A stretch of 64,000 nucleotides of DNA from JAVBKX01 sp031553835. Its GTDB lineage: Bacteria > Bacteroidota > Bacteroidia > Bacteroidales > Azobacteroidaceae. Below the pieces are notes generated by a model, which saw only the letters and a program-made list of their open reading frames with translations, did not search any database and was not told the DNA's origin. The position numbers and the translations under genes are program-made. Shown here in pieces: positions 37,285-45,449 of the stretch (positions within the stretch are counted from its first letter, which is position 1; each line of letters starts with the position of its first letter). The stretch is taken from NCBI GenBank assembly GCA_031553835.1, contig JAVBKX010000001.1, positions 42,832-106,831 of the forward strand, given 5' to 3'.

Positions 37285-39221
37285 AACGATTTATTTTTAT
37301 ATTGACAGCAGCAACATTTATGACAGGGTGGCAAATGTCGGCGCAAAGCCCGTTTGACAAAATTAAAGAAAAACGTGAAGCTTACGAATATCTTCCGTTG
37401 TGTAATATAAAACCTACAGGCCAAATCAAAGCGCAAATGCAGAAAGACCTCGAAGGTTTTGTTGGTAATCTCGACAAGTTGGTTCCCGACCTGATAACAA
37501 ACGATGATATTTATGGGAAAGACCGGTTGACAAAAAATGCAAAGCCCAAAAACCTGGGTAACAATCCCGATGGTGCAGAGTGGGAAGTCCAGTATTTTTG
37601 GTGGAACAGCGAAACACAGTCCAACTGGTGGGACGGATATATTCGTAATGCATTTTTCGTAAACGATACGGAAGAAATCAAAAAAATCAGGAAACATATT
37701 TACTATATTTTATCCACTCAGGACGAAGATGGTTATTTAGGAATTTATCAACCTGATTTACGTTACAATTTCAACGGAGAAAACGGAGAATTGTGGGCGA
37801 AGGCTTCCTTATATCGTACGCTTTTGGCATATTATGGGTTCACCAAAGACCCCGCAGTCCTGAAAGCAGTCGGAAGAGCGGTTCAGAATGTAATGGACAA
37901 TTATAAAATAAATGCATCCAATCCTTTCAAAATCAAAAGTTCTTTCGAAGGAGGATTATGTCATGGATTGGTATTCACTGACATTCTGGATCAACTGTAT
38001 CAATTAACCGGCAACAGCATTTATTGGGATTATACCTTATTTCTCTACAAAGATTATTCGAGTCATGAAATAATGGAAAAAGATGTTCAATATCCCAGCA
38101 TTATGGATAAAGAATATTTATTGCAAGGCCACGGTGTACATACCTACGAGCACTTACGACCGCTTTCAGTGGCGGTCTATGCATCCGGAAATCCGCAATT
38201 GGAAAACGCATTGAAAATTTATTTGGAAAGGATTGCCGGAGTAACAACCGTCAGCGGAGGCCCTATTGGTGACGAATGGATTGTGAAAAGAAAAGCGGAT
38301 CCGACTTATACGGGATATGAATATTGCTCTTTGCATGAATTGCTGGATTCATACGGGCAACTTTTTCAGAAATCGGGCAATATTGCTTTTGCAAATGAAA
38401 TGGAAACTATTTTTTTTAATGCCGCCATGGGAGCCCGCCATCCTGAAAGAAGTTGCATTGCTTATCTTAAGACAGACAACTCGTATGCAATGACGGGAGG
38501 AGCTTACGGAACGAAAGGCCCTGATCATAAGCAAACTCGATACAAATATTCCCCTGTACATCAGGATGTTGCAGTGTGCTGCGTGCCTAATGCCGGAAGA
38601 ATTACTCCCTACTATGTGCAAAATATGTGGTTGAAAGATAAGGAGGGTTTGATAGCCTCTTTGTTCGGTAGTTGCGAAGTAAATACGTTAATCGGCGGAC
38701 AAATAGTATCGGTCAGAGAAATTACAGAATATCCTTATCAAAACCAAATACGATTCGAAGTAGAAACCAGCCAGCCTGTCGAGTTTACCATTAAAATCCG
38801 CAAGCCGGCATGGGCAAAAGGGTTTACGTTGGATACAGAGTATCAGGAAAAAGATGGATATATCATTGTCAGGAAACAATGGAACGGAAAAAACACATTG
38901 GTACTGGACTGGAAAGCCGACATAGAAAAAAATTTTTTCAATAACGAAGTATATTTTACCTATGGTCCTTTGGTATTGGCGGCGCCTATTGAAGCTGAAG
39001 AATACCCTAAAAGAGAATATCTTCCCGGATTTCAGGATTTTGAATATGCTCCGAAGTCCCTGATTATTTACCAGGTAAATAAAAAAGAAATGCCGGTGGA
39101 AACAGGTGATAATAAGTTTTCCATCAAACTGTACAATCCAAAAACAAAAAAAGAGGAAACCCGGTTTCTGGTTCCGATAGGGCAAACCATATTGCGGCAA
39201 ATGACATTTAAAGAGCGATAA
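37281..39221 (+). CDS. GH127-like (DUF1680) glycoside hydrolase
   Basis: 646 residues with a signal peptide (FILTAATFMTGWQMSAQ). The alpha/alpha-barrel shows WWDGYIRNAFFVND and GHGVHTYEHLRPLSVAVYA. The family zinc/catalytic pattern is present: Glu-x-Cys in YEYCSLHELLDSYGQL and the Cys-Cys pair in VAVCCVPNAGR. A beta-rich end follows (FTIKIRKPAWAKGF, YFTYGPLVLAAPIE). GH127 enzymes include beta-L-arabinofuranosidases that use a cysteine nucleophile, and RG-II enzymes acting on rare branched sugars. It overlaps the GH3 gene by ATGA. Family membership is firm, the sugar is not. Confidence 0.9.
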   Translation: MKRFIFILTAATFMTGWQMSAQSPFDKIKEKREAYEYLPLCNIKPTGQIKAQMQKDLEGFVGNLDKLVPDLITNDDIYGKDRLTKNAKPKNLGNNPDGAEWEVQYFWWNSETQSNWWDGYIRNAFFVNDTEEIKKIRKHIYYILSTQDEDGYLGIYQPDLRYNFNGENGELWAKASLYRTLLAYYGFTKDPAVLKAVGRAVQNVMDNYKINASNPFKIKSSFEGGLCHGLVFTDILDQLYQLTGNSIYWDYTLFLYKDYSSHEIMEKDVQYPSIMDKEYLLQGHGVHTYEHLRPLSVAVYASGNPQLENALKIYLERIAGVTTVSGGPIGDEWIVKRKADPTYTGYEYCSLHELLDSYGQLFQKSGNIAFANEMETIFFNAAMGARHPERSCIAYLKTDNSYAMTGGAYGTKGPDHKQTRYKYSPVHQDVAVCCVPNAGRITPYYVQNMWLKDKEGLIASLFGSCEVNTLIGGQIVSVREITEYPYQNQIRFEVETSQPVEFTIKIRKPAWAKGFTLDTEYQEKDGYIIVRKQWNGKNTLVLDWKADIEKNFFNNEVYFTYGPLVLAAPIEAEEYPKREYLPGFQDFEYAPKSLIIYQVNKKEMPVETGDNKFSIKLYNPKTKKEETRFLVPIGQTILRQMTFKER

Positions 39222-39225
39222 AACT

Positions 39226-40494
39226 ATGAACAATTCAAATCAAACAAGTAATTATACCGGGCCATTCATTACGATGATTGTCCTGTTTTTCCTCGTCGGT
39301 TTCCTTACCGTAGTAAACCAGCAGTTCCAGGGGCCGCTGAAATCGGCCTTGCTTTCAAATGCAGGAGAACTGATTAATACACTTACAGTGTTGATTACGT
39401 TTGCCTGGTTCCTTGCCTATCCTTTAACCGGAAATACGGGAGCTAAATGGGTTGATAAATATGGTTACAAAGGAACCCTGGTAAGAGCATTGACCGTAAT
39501 GATTGCCGGATTGGTAATTTTCGAACTTGCCGTGTTACAGCACATTTATTTTCCTTGCTATTTTTCATTTGGTAGCAGCGCTATTCCGATCGGCTTCTTT
39601 ATTTTTCTGATCGGTTCTTATGTTGTCGGTGCTTCGACTGCGATTTTGCAAGTAGTGATTAACCCTTACTTAGTCGCTTGTACGGTGAAAGGCACCAGTG
39701 GTGTACAGCGTCAGATGATTGGAGGTTCGTGCAATTCAATCGGTACAACAATTGCTCCTTTTTTTGTGTCGGGCATTGTCTTTGGCGGTCTGGCATTGGA
39801 ACAAATTTCCGTTAACCAATTAATCATTCCCTTTATTGGATTAGTTGTTGTTATAGCCATTGTCACTTTTGTGGTCAGTAAATTAACCTTGCCTCAGATT
39901 GCGGGAACAACCAACGAAAGCGGATCCAAACTCGAAAAAAGCATCTGGTCTTTCTCTCACCTCAAATTAGGGGTCTGGGCTATTTTCTTTTATGTTGGAG
40001 TTGAAGTATCTATCGGCGCAAATATTAATCTGTTTGCGGAGAGTTTAGGGGGTACTTTTGCTGAAGCTGCAGCTAAAATGGCCGGACTTTATTGGGGAGG
40101 AATGTTGGTTGGCCGATTAATCAGTTCAACATTAAACAAAGTTTCAGCCAATCTTCAACTGACGGGAGCTTCAATTATCGCAATCCTGCTGGTCGCCATC
40201 GCCATGATATTCGGAAATCCGTGGTTGTTGGTTGGGGTCGGTTTATTTCATTCGGTCATGTGGTCGTCTATTTTTACCCTGGCCATTGACAAACTTGGCA
40301 AATATACGTCCAAAGGATCCGGGACTCTGATGATCGGAGCAATCGGAGGAGCTATTCTTCCTTTATTGCAGGGAATATCTGCTGATGCTATGGGTGGTAA
40401 CTGGAAATGGACATGGATCATTGTGATAGTCGGAGAAGTGTACATTTTTTATTATGCAATAGCAGGACATAAAGTGAAAAGCACAGGCGATTAA
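39226..40494 (+). CDS. FucP-like MFS sugar transporter
   Basis: 422 residues with about 12 membrane helices, FHS-family in layout: MIVLFFLVGFLTVVNQQFQGPLK at the N-terminus, FAWFLAYPLTGNTGAKWVDKYGYKG, QVVINPYLVACTVKGTSGVQRQM and a late GTLMIGAIGGAILPLLQG. FucP/GlcP-type carriers bring monosaccharides into the cytoplasm by proton symport. Placed last, 4 bases after the GH127-like gene, it should import the sugar freed by the periplasmic hydrolases, which may carry a methyl group for the cytoplasmic corrinoid enzymes. Confidence 0.92.
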   Translation: MNNSNQTSNYTGPFITMIVLFFLVGFLTVVNQQFQGPLKSALLSNAGELINTLTVLITFAWFLAYPLTGNTGAKWVDKYGYKGTLVRALTVMIAGLVIFELAVLQHIYFPCYFSFGSSAIPIGFFIFLIGSYVVGASTAILQVVINPYLVACTVKGTSGVQRQMIGGSCNSIGTTIAPFFVSGIVFGGLALEQISVNQLIIPFIGLVVVIAIVTFVVSKLTLPQIAGTTNESGSKLEKSIWSFSHLKLGVWAIFFYVGVEVSIGANINLFAESLGGTFAEAAAKMAGLYWGGMLVGRLISSTLNKVSANLQLTGASIIAILLVAIAMIFGNPWLLVGVGLFHSVMWSSIFTLAIDKLGKYTSKGSGTLMIGAIGGAILPLLQGISADAMGGNWKWTWIIVIVGEVYIFYYAIAGHKVKSTGD

Positions 40495-40609
40495 GGAAAT
40501 GATTACTTAGTGATGTTAAGGATATGGTAAAATTTAGTTTTATCCTGTAATCTATATGTACTTATATATTTTATTCTAATAATAATTGTTTAATTTAAAT
40601 TTCAAAGGT

Positions 40610-41491
40610 ATGAAAAAGACTTTACTATTTTTAATGGCAATTTTCACTGTTTCGGGCGTTTTTGCCCAGACTTTTTGTGTAGCAGGTAATGGAAATAATG
40701 ATCCGAACGGGAATTTTTGCGGTGGTTTGTTTTGGGATGCGGCCAGTAATGCAATGACAGGTACGAACCCTTACACTATTACATTTACCAATGTAGGAGC
40801 TGGAACTTATGAGTTCAAAATTACAGATGGATCTTGGGCGAATTCCTGGGGAGCTGCAAGTTATACAGGAGTCGTAGTAGATGGCATTATCCTATCCGGA
40901 GGTAATATGAAATTCACCATACCGGTAGCTTCCGATATTACAATCACTTTCGACGGAACGGACAAAAAGATCACGAGTTTAACTTCATCAAATGGCTTCG
41001 GTAACTTGTCAATCTCTGTTTACACACTAATAGGCAGTTCTACTCTTTTTGGAGGAACGGAAGATTTTGATCTTACTAACACGGCAAATGATATGATCAT
41101 GGAAGGCAGCCTATGGAAAAAAACATATAACAACGTACTTGCCGGAACTTATTTATATAAAGTAGTAGGAAACCATTCTTATGCCGTTTATGAGTATCCC
41201 GGCATCAGTCAAAATCAGGAAATAGAAGTCACAGAGGATAATTCTACCCTGGTTTTCACATTTGATCCGGCAACACCTGCTTTGACATGTGTGGCCACTG
41301 TTCCAAGCAATATCGATAAAACACTGGAAGATAACAAATTAATAATTTCTAATGGAACTATTATTTGTAAAATTGAGCCTCTTTCCATTTACAATCTTAC
41401 AGGCCAGGATGTAACATCTCAAAACGGAAATTTATCAGGAATTTACATCGTCAAGTGCAATGGTCAAGTGCAAAAAGTGATGGTAAAATAA
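40610..41491 (+). CDS. Secreted starch-binding-module protein with T9SS-like C-terminus
   Basis: The ATG at 40610 is preferred to the upstream in-frame start; 293 residues. After a signal peptide (LFLMAIFTVSGVFAQ) come two modules of the SusE/pullulanase-X25 kind. The first is NPYTITFTNVGAGTYEFKITDGSW; the second is SVYTLIGSSTLFGG then KTYNNVLAGTYLYKVVGNHSY. The end, YNLTGQDVTSQNGNLSGIYIVKCNGQVQKVMVK in pattern, resembles a short T9SS sorting domain. No catalytic residues are visible. It is 115 bases from the importer gene and may be transcribed with the locus or alone; it probably holds alpha-glucan outside the cell. Confidence 0.75.
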   Translation: MKKTLLFLMAIFTVSGVFAQTFCVAGNGNNDPNGNFCGGLFWDAASNAMTGTNPYTITFTNVGAGTYEFKITDGSWANSWGAASYTGVVVDGIILSGGNMKFTIPVASDITITFDGTDKKITSLTSSNGFGNLSISVYTLIGSSTLFGGTEDFDLTNTANDMIMEGSLWKKTYNNVLAGTYLYKVVGNHSYAVYEYPGISQNQEIEVTEDNSTLVFTFDPATPALTCVATVPSNIDKTLEDNKLIISNGTIICKIEPLSIYNLTGQDVTSQNGNLSGIYIVKCNGQVQKVMVK

Positions 41492-41530
41492 TTGTCACTT
41501 CTATTGCCTGTCTAAGACGGTGACATTCAG

Positions 41531-41574
41531 GAGGATGTCAAAAGTTGGGGTACTCTTTGACTTTTGGCATCCTC
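41531..41574 (+). terminator. Rho-independent terminator after the starch-binding gene
   Basis: GAGGATGTCAAAAGT pairs with ACTTTTGGCATCCTC (one G-U pair, 14-base loop) and is followed by a T-rich tail (TCTTGTTTCTTT). It closes the polysaccharide-utilisation region. Confidence 0.8.
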
Positions 41575-41656
41575 TCTTGTTTCTTTAGCAACACTCTGCT
41601 ACATTTTGATTTCAATCGGAATACATGCTACATTTACAAACCTGTCAATTATTGCT

Positions 41657-41664
41657 TATCTTTG
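41657..41664 (+). promoter_or_regulatory. -7 element TATCTTTG before the GLUG-protein gene
   Basis: TAnnTTTG match 47 bases before the ATG at 41711. The rest of the 219-base gap holds the terminator. Confidence 0.55.
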
Positions 41665-41710
41665 CACGTGATAGTAATAAAATATTCACGAAAAATCAAA
41701 TTATTATTTC

Positions 41711-43255
41711 ATGAATCAACACATTTACCCTGGTTTGGCAACATTTCTGTGTTGTGTGACAATATCCATCCAGGCGCAAACATACAGCGGAGGTAATGGA
41801 ACACAAAACGATCCATACCGGATAACATCGAAAAACGATCTGGTAACGCTGTGCGAAACAGTGAATAATGGCAATAAATATCAGGCTGCTTATTTTGTTC
41901 TAACCAACGACATTGATTTGAGAGAAAATGGGTCTGCCCCCGATTATGAATGGACTCCCATCGGTTTGGATGACAACCATCCTTTTTGCGGTATTTTTAA
42001 CGGAAACGGACATGTGATCTCCAACCTGTATATAGGCGTTCAAGGCGTACAATATGAACGTTCCGGACTCTTCGGAACCATTTACGCTGGAGGGCAAGTG
42101 TTAAATCTCACACTGAAAGACGGAGAAGTGAGAGGCAAAGCCAATGGAGGCAATACGTGTACCGGATCCATCTCAGGATTGGTGTTCTGCAATCCGGCAG
42201 ACGGACAAAACTGTATCATCCGAAATTGTCATAATGAAGACGTACAAATTGCCGGAAACGGTGCAGGTGAATATATTTTCACCGGAGGAATCACCGGTTA
42301 TGCCGGCAGTGATGACTATGTGGATATTTCTTTTTGTTCCAATAGGGGCGCAGTAGTCTGCGGAGGTAATACCGATGCTTATACCGGAGGAATTGTCGGA
42401 TATTCTTTTTGTAACGCCTCCGGAATACTTAAGGTGCAACATTGCAGTAATGGCGGAACAATTACCGGAAGCGGAGAAAGCAACGAATCGGCCTATGCAG
42501 GAGGCATTGCAGGCTCATGCGAAAGCGCTCTTTCGGGACAAACCGTGATTTCCAATTGCTTTAATTCCGGACTCATCGGAATAGGCTCCAACACAAATGA
42601 TTACTTTGCAGGCGGGATAACCGGTTTTTGTGAAATACCTTCTGTAAATGCCGGAATTTCCATTGAAAAATGCCATAATTATGGCACGGTATCTTCCCTG
42701 GCGCAAAGTTGTGGTATAATCGGAAGTACAAAACTATTTTCCGGAAGCAATTTTAAAGTCGTGTCTTGTTATTGGAATAAAGATGTAAATCCTGATTTGG
42801 CAGGTATCCACGGAGCAGGTATCGACCAGGCTGTCAACATGGCTTCTCTCACTGCCGAAGAATTCAAAATCGCCAGTAATTTCGACAAAAACCAACAACA
42901 AGAACTCTGGAGCAATGAAACAGCGCGATGGAATATCGGCTCGCCAACTTCAGCCTGGGAATATAATGTTGCTAATCCGGCCTATCCTATCCTCAAAAAA
43001 GAAAATATACCGTCGTCTGTCAACAAAATGAAATCATCTTCAGTAAAGGTATATCCTACAACCGTGACGGATTTTTTAGTGATCGAAGGAATTCAGCATT
43101 TTTCAGAAACAATCCGTTTGTATGATCCGTTGGGAAGACTAATAACGACATTCCTGCCTCAGGAAAAAAATACCACTATTTTTGTGACCGGTCTAAGTCG
43201 TGGCATTTACTATCTGAAGGTAGAAGGAGAAACTGTAAAAATCATCAAAGAATAA
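41711..43255 (+). CDS. Secreted GLUG-repeat protein with T9SS sorting domain
   Basis: 514 residues. A signal peptide (CCVTISIQAQ) is followed by YSGGNGTQNDPYRITSKNDLV, the usual opening of bacterial beta-helical surface proteins. Repeats of the GLUG/beta-helix kind run through the middle: FTGGITGYAGSDDYV, YTGGIVGYSFCN, YAGGIAGSCES, FAGGITGFCEI, each followed by a CxNxG-like turn. The C-terminus has KVYPTTVTDFLVIEG, LYDPLGRLI and LSRGIYYLKVEGETVKIIKE, a type A T9SS signal. It is probably a surface or released adhesin-like protein; no enzyme motif is seen. Confidence 0.85.
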   Translation: MNQHIYPGLATFLCCVTISIQAQTYSGGNGTQNDPYRITSKNDLVTLCETVNNGNKYQAAYFVLTNDIDLRENGSAPDYEWTPIGLDDNHPFCGIFNGNGHVISNLYIGVQGVQYERSGLFGTIYAGGQVLNLTLKDGEVRGKANGGNTCTGSISGLVFCNPADGQNCIIRNCHNEDVQIAGNGAGEYIFTGGITGYAGSDDYVDISFCSNRGAVVCGGNTDAYTGGIVGYSFCNASGILKVQHCSNGGTITGSGESNESAYAGGIAGSCESALSGQTVISNCFNSGLIGIGSNTNDYFAGGITGFCEIPSVNAGISIEKCHNYGTVSSLAQSCGIIGSTKLFSGSNFKVVSCYWNKDVNPDLAGIHGAGIDQAVNMASLTAEEFKIASNFDKNQQQELWSNETARWNIGSPTSAWEYNVANPAYPILKKENIPSSVNKMKSSSVKVYPTTVTDFLVIEGIQHFSETIRLYDPLGRLITTFLPQEKNTTIFVTGLSRGIYYLKVEGETVKIIKE

Positions 43256-43325
43256 TTGCAACAGGATTCCCGGCACACAATAAACCTAATCTGTTCTGCG
43301 TTATAATAGCCGTGATATTATACGC

Positions 43326-44030
43326 ATGAATAAACGGATATTTCTGAGCATTTCAGCCTGCCTTTTAATTTTGAACGCATTTGCGCAAAAAGAAAGGGTA
43401 AAAAATCAACCGTATGGAGATCAACGGTTGTACCATTTTGGCATTACCGTTGGTTTGAATGCACAGGATATGATCCTAACCAACTCCGGATATACGGGAA
43501 ATAACGGGGAAACCTGGTTCTGTGAGATTCCGGACTATTCATTAGGATTCAATGCCGGATTAATTGCGGATCTTTACTTAAATTCATTCATAAACCTGCG
43601 ATTTACGCCTACCATTCATTTTGGCGACAAACAATTCACATTCAAAGAAGAGAACACGCAGGAAACCTTCACAACCGTAGTCCGTTCCAATTATCTGACT
43701 TTTCCGGTGGATGTAAAATTCAGTTCCATGCGTATCAACAATTATCGCCCCTATTTTTTTACAGGAATTTATGGAGCATTGGATTTAGGAACTCAAAAAA
43801 ATGAGCCTGTTTTATTAAAACCATTGGATTATGGAGTGCAATTGGGGATCGGTTGCGATTTATATTTACCAATTGTCAAAATTTGCCCTGAAATACGATT
43901 TTATTTCGGATTGGCAGATTTGATAGAAAAAAATCGATCGGATTTACAAGACAAAGGCATGTTGAAATACACCGAAGCTCTGTCAAGAGGAAGTTCCCGA
44001 ATGATCGTTCTAACATTTAATTTTGAATAG
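43326..44030 (+). CDS. porT: PorT-like outer-membrane beta-barrel protein (T9SS)
   Basis: 234 residues with a signal peptide (LSISACLLILNAFAQK) and an eight-strand-like barrel ending RMIVLTFNFE. The features HFGITVGLNAQDMILTNSGY, INLRFTPTIHFGDKQFTF and YLTFPVDVKFSSMR follow the PorT family, a component of the type IX secretion system. The presence of several T9SS cargo proteins in the window agrees. A general porin-family protein is the alternative. It converges with cdsA and overlaps it by 21 bases. Confidence 0.75.
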   Translation: MNKRIFLSISACLLILNAFAQKERVKNQPYGDQRLYHFGITVGLNAQDMILTNSGYTGNNGETWFCEIPDYSLGFNAGLIADLYLNSFINLRFTPTIHFGDKQFTFKEENTQETFTTVVRSNYLTFPVDVKFSSMRINNYRPYFFTGIYGALDLGTQKNEPVLLKPLDYGVQLGIGCDLYLPIVKICPEIRFYFGLADLIEKNRSDLQDKGMLKYTEALSRGSSRMIVLTFNFE

Positions 44031-44846
44031 TTCTACATAAAAAAGCATTCCGTACACAGCAAGCAACAAACTATCAAACCGGTCTAAAAAACCGCCATGC
44101 CCCGGCAATGATTGTCCGGAATCTTTCACTCCCAAGGTTCGCTTCATCAACGACTCAATTAAATCGCCCCAGGTTCCGAACACCACCACCACGATCGCCA
44201 ATCCTATCCAATGATAATAAGGAATATTGGTCTCAAAATGAGCAAAAACAAAAGATGACAAGACGGTAAACACCAGTCCGCCAAAAAATCCTTCCCATGA
44301 TTTTTTCGGAGAAATCCGTTCAAACAAACGATGTTTTCCGATACATATTCCGACAAGATAAGCGCCGGTATCATTCACCCAAATAAATACAAAAAGGGAA
44401 AAAATCAACCAGGGATAATAATTAATTACTCCTTCCGGACATTCCGGAAATGCAATCATATTGAGCAGCGAAAGTGGTAATGCAATATAACATTGCCCAA
44501 GAAAAGCAATAGATAAATGGTTGATCGGATCTTCCTTTTTTTGGTACAATTCGAAAACCAGCATAAATACAATATAGCACAAGTAAGGAAAAAAAATGAC
44601 ATGCGTGGCTTTGCCCGAGGCAAAAAGATAAGTGGCGACAAACAGCATAATACCGCCAAGACAACTTGTTACCTGACTAATATCGGAGCGGTGATCCTTA
44701 TTGATCAATCCGTAAAATTCCCACAAACATAGAATAATGACGATCGAAAATAGTGCTAAAAATGTATATTGGTTGACCAATATTCCGGCAGTAATAACAC
44801 TCACATAAGCAATTCCCGTCAGTGTACGCAAAATAAAATTTTTCAT
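44010..44846 (-). CDS. cdsA: Phosphatidate cytidylyltransferase
   Basis: The ATG at 44846 (MKNFILRTLTGIAYVSVI) is chosen because the longer frame crosses the -7 promoter element at 44869. The 278-residue product has about seven to eight membrane helices and the CdsA signature near the C-terminus: ISPKKSWEGFFGG, then GVKDSGQSLPGHGGFLDRFDSLL. It makes CDP-diacylglycerol from CTP and phosphatidic acid. It is preceded on the same strand by a small conserved gene. Confidence 0.94.
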   Translation of the reverse strand: MKNFILRTLTGIAYVSVITAGILVNQYTFLALFSIVIILCLWEFYGLINKDHRSDISQVTSCLGGIMLFVATYLFASGKATHVIFFPYLCYIVFMLVFELYQKKEDPINHLSIAFLGQCYIALPLSLLNMIAFPECPEGVINYYPWLIFSLFVFIWVNDTGAYLVGICIGKHRLFERISPKKSWEGFFGGLVFTVLSSFVFAHFETNIPYYHWIGLAIVVVVFGTWGDLIESLMKRTLGVKDSGQSLPGHGGFLDRFDSLLLAVYGMLFYVELFKIKC

Positions 44847-44868
44847 TAGCGATGCTTTTATTGCCTCG

Positions 44869-44876
44869 CAAAGATA
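44869..44876 (-). promoter_or_regulatory. -7 element TATCTTTG for cdsA
   Basis: Minus-strand TAnnTTTG match 22 bases before the chosen cdsA start; it decides against the longer ORF from 44987. Confidence 0.5.
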
Positions 44877-44934
44877 GGAAGAATAAAAAAAAGGAAAGAA
44901 TGAAAAATAAAAAATTGAAGAAATAATTACATTT

Positions 44935-45393
44935 TCATTCAGCAGCCTGAGGATTGGGGGCATTGCCAATTTTCCTGTCAATGGCAATAATGCTGTCCAC
45001 TACATATTTACTGTAACCTCTCCAGGGCACTGCGCCAAAATATTCCCGGTAATGCAATTCGACATAGCTTCCTCCTGCTGCCATCAACCGTTCGGCAACC
45101 GCCTTATCGGCAATGGAAAATTCAAATTCATAGGATTGTACTCCGGTTGAAACACCTGTTCGGGGCGCCCTAAATCCGGCCTGTATTAATTTTCCTTCGT
45201 ATGTTTTAAAAACATAGCCTTTGTGTACAACATAATTCAATTCTCCGGATTTCACTCCTGTACCAAATACAAAAAAGAATTTTATATAAATGAACACGGA
45301 AAGCGCTAACACGAGAAATATTATCAAGTTACGCATCCATTTTCCCACTCTGTTCTTTTTTTTAGCGACATTCGTCTCGTAGTTTGTTTCCAT
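44935..45393 (-). CDS. Conserved Bacteroidota membrane-anchored protein of unknown function
   Basis: 152 residues with a basic N-terminus and one membrane helix (NLIIFLVLALSVFIYIKFFFV). The outside part contains GTGVKSGELNYVVHKGYVFKT, then YEGKLIQAGF and SYEFEFSIADKAVAERL. Proteins with this pattern occur widely in Bacteroidales, sometimes mislabelled as 6-phosphogluconate dehydrogenase; no dehydrogenase motif is present. It lies upstream of cdsA on the same strand. No function can be given. Confidence 0.8.
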   Translation of the reverse strand: METNYETNVAKKKNRVGKWMRNLIIFLVLALSVFIYIKFFFVFGTGVKSGELNYVVHKGYVFKTYEGKLIQAGFRAPRTGVSTGVQSYEFEFSIADKAVAERLMAAGGSYVELHYREYFGAVPWRGYSKYVVDSIIAIDRKIGNAPNPQAAE

Positions 45394-45422
45394 AAGGCAA
45401 TCAAAATATTTACAAATTTCTA

Positions 45423-45430
45423 TATCTTTG
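45423..45430 (+). promoter_or_regulatory. -7 element TATCTTTG for dsbD
   Basis: TAnnTTTG match 20 bases before the ATG at 45450. Confidence 0.55.
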
Positions 45431-45449
45431 TGCGAAAGTACGCAAAATC

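Noticed and set aside
38688..39233. 181-codon minus-strand ORF inside the GH127-like gene
   Set aside because: Phe/Leu-rich shadow of the coding strand with no start context or family match.
41545..41796. 83-codon plus-strand ORF
   Set aside because: It starts inside the terminator and overlaps the GLUG gene in another frame.
44847..44987. Longer N-terminus for CdsA
   Set aside because: The extension crosses a -7 promoter element and overlaps the preceding gene; the ATG at 44846 fits the family.
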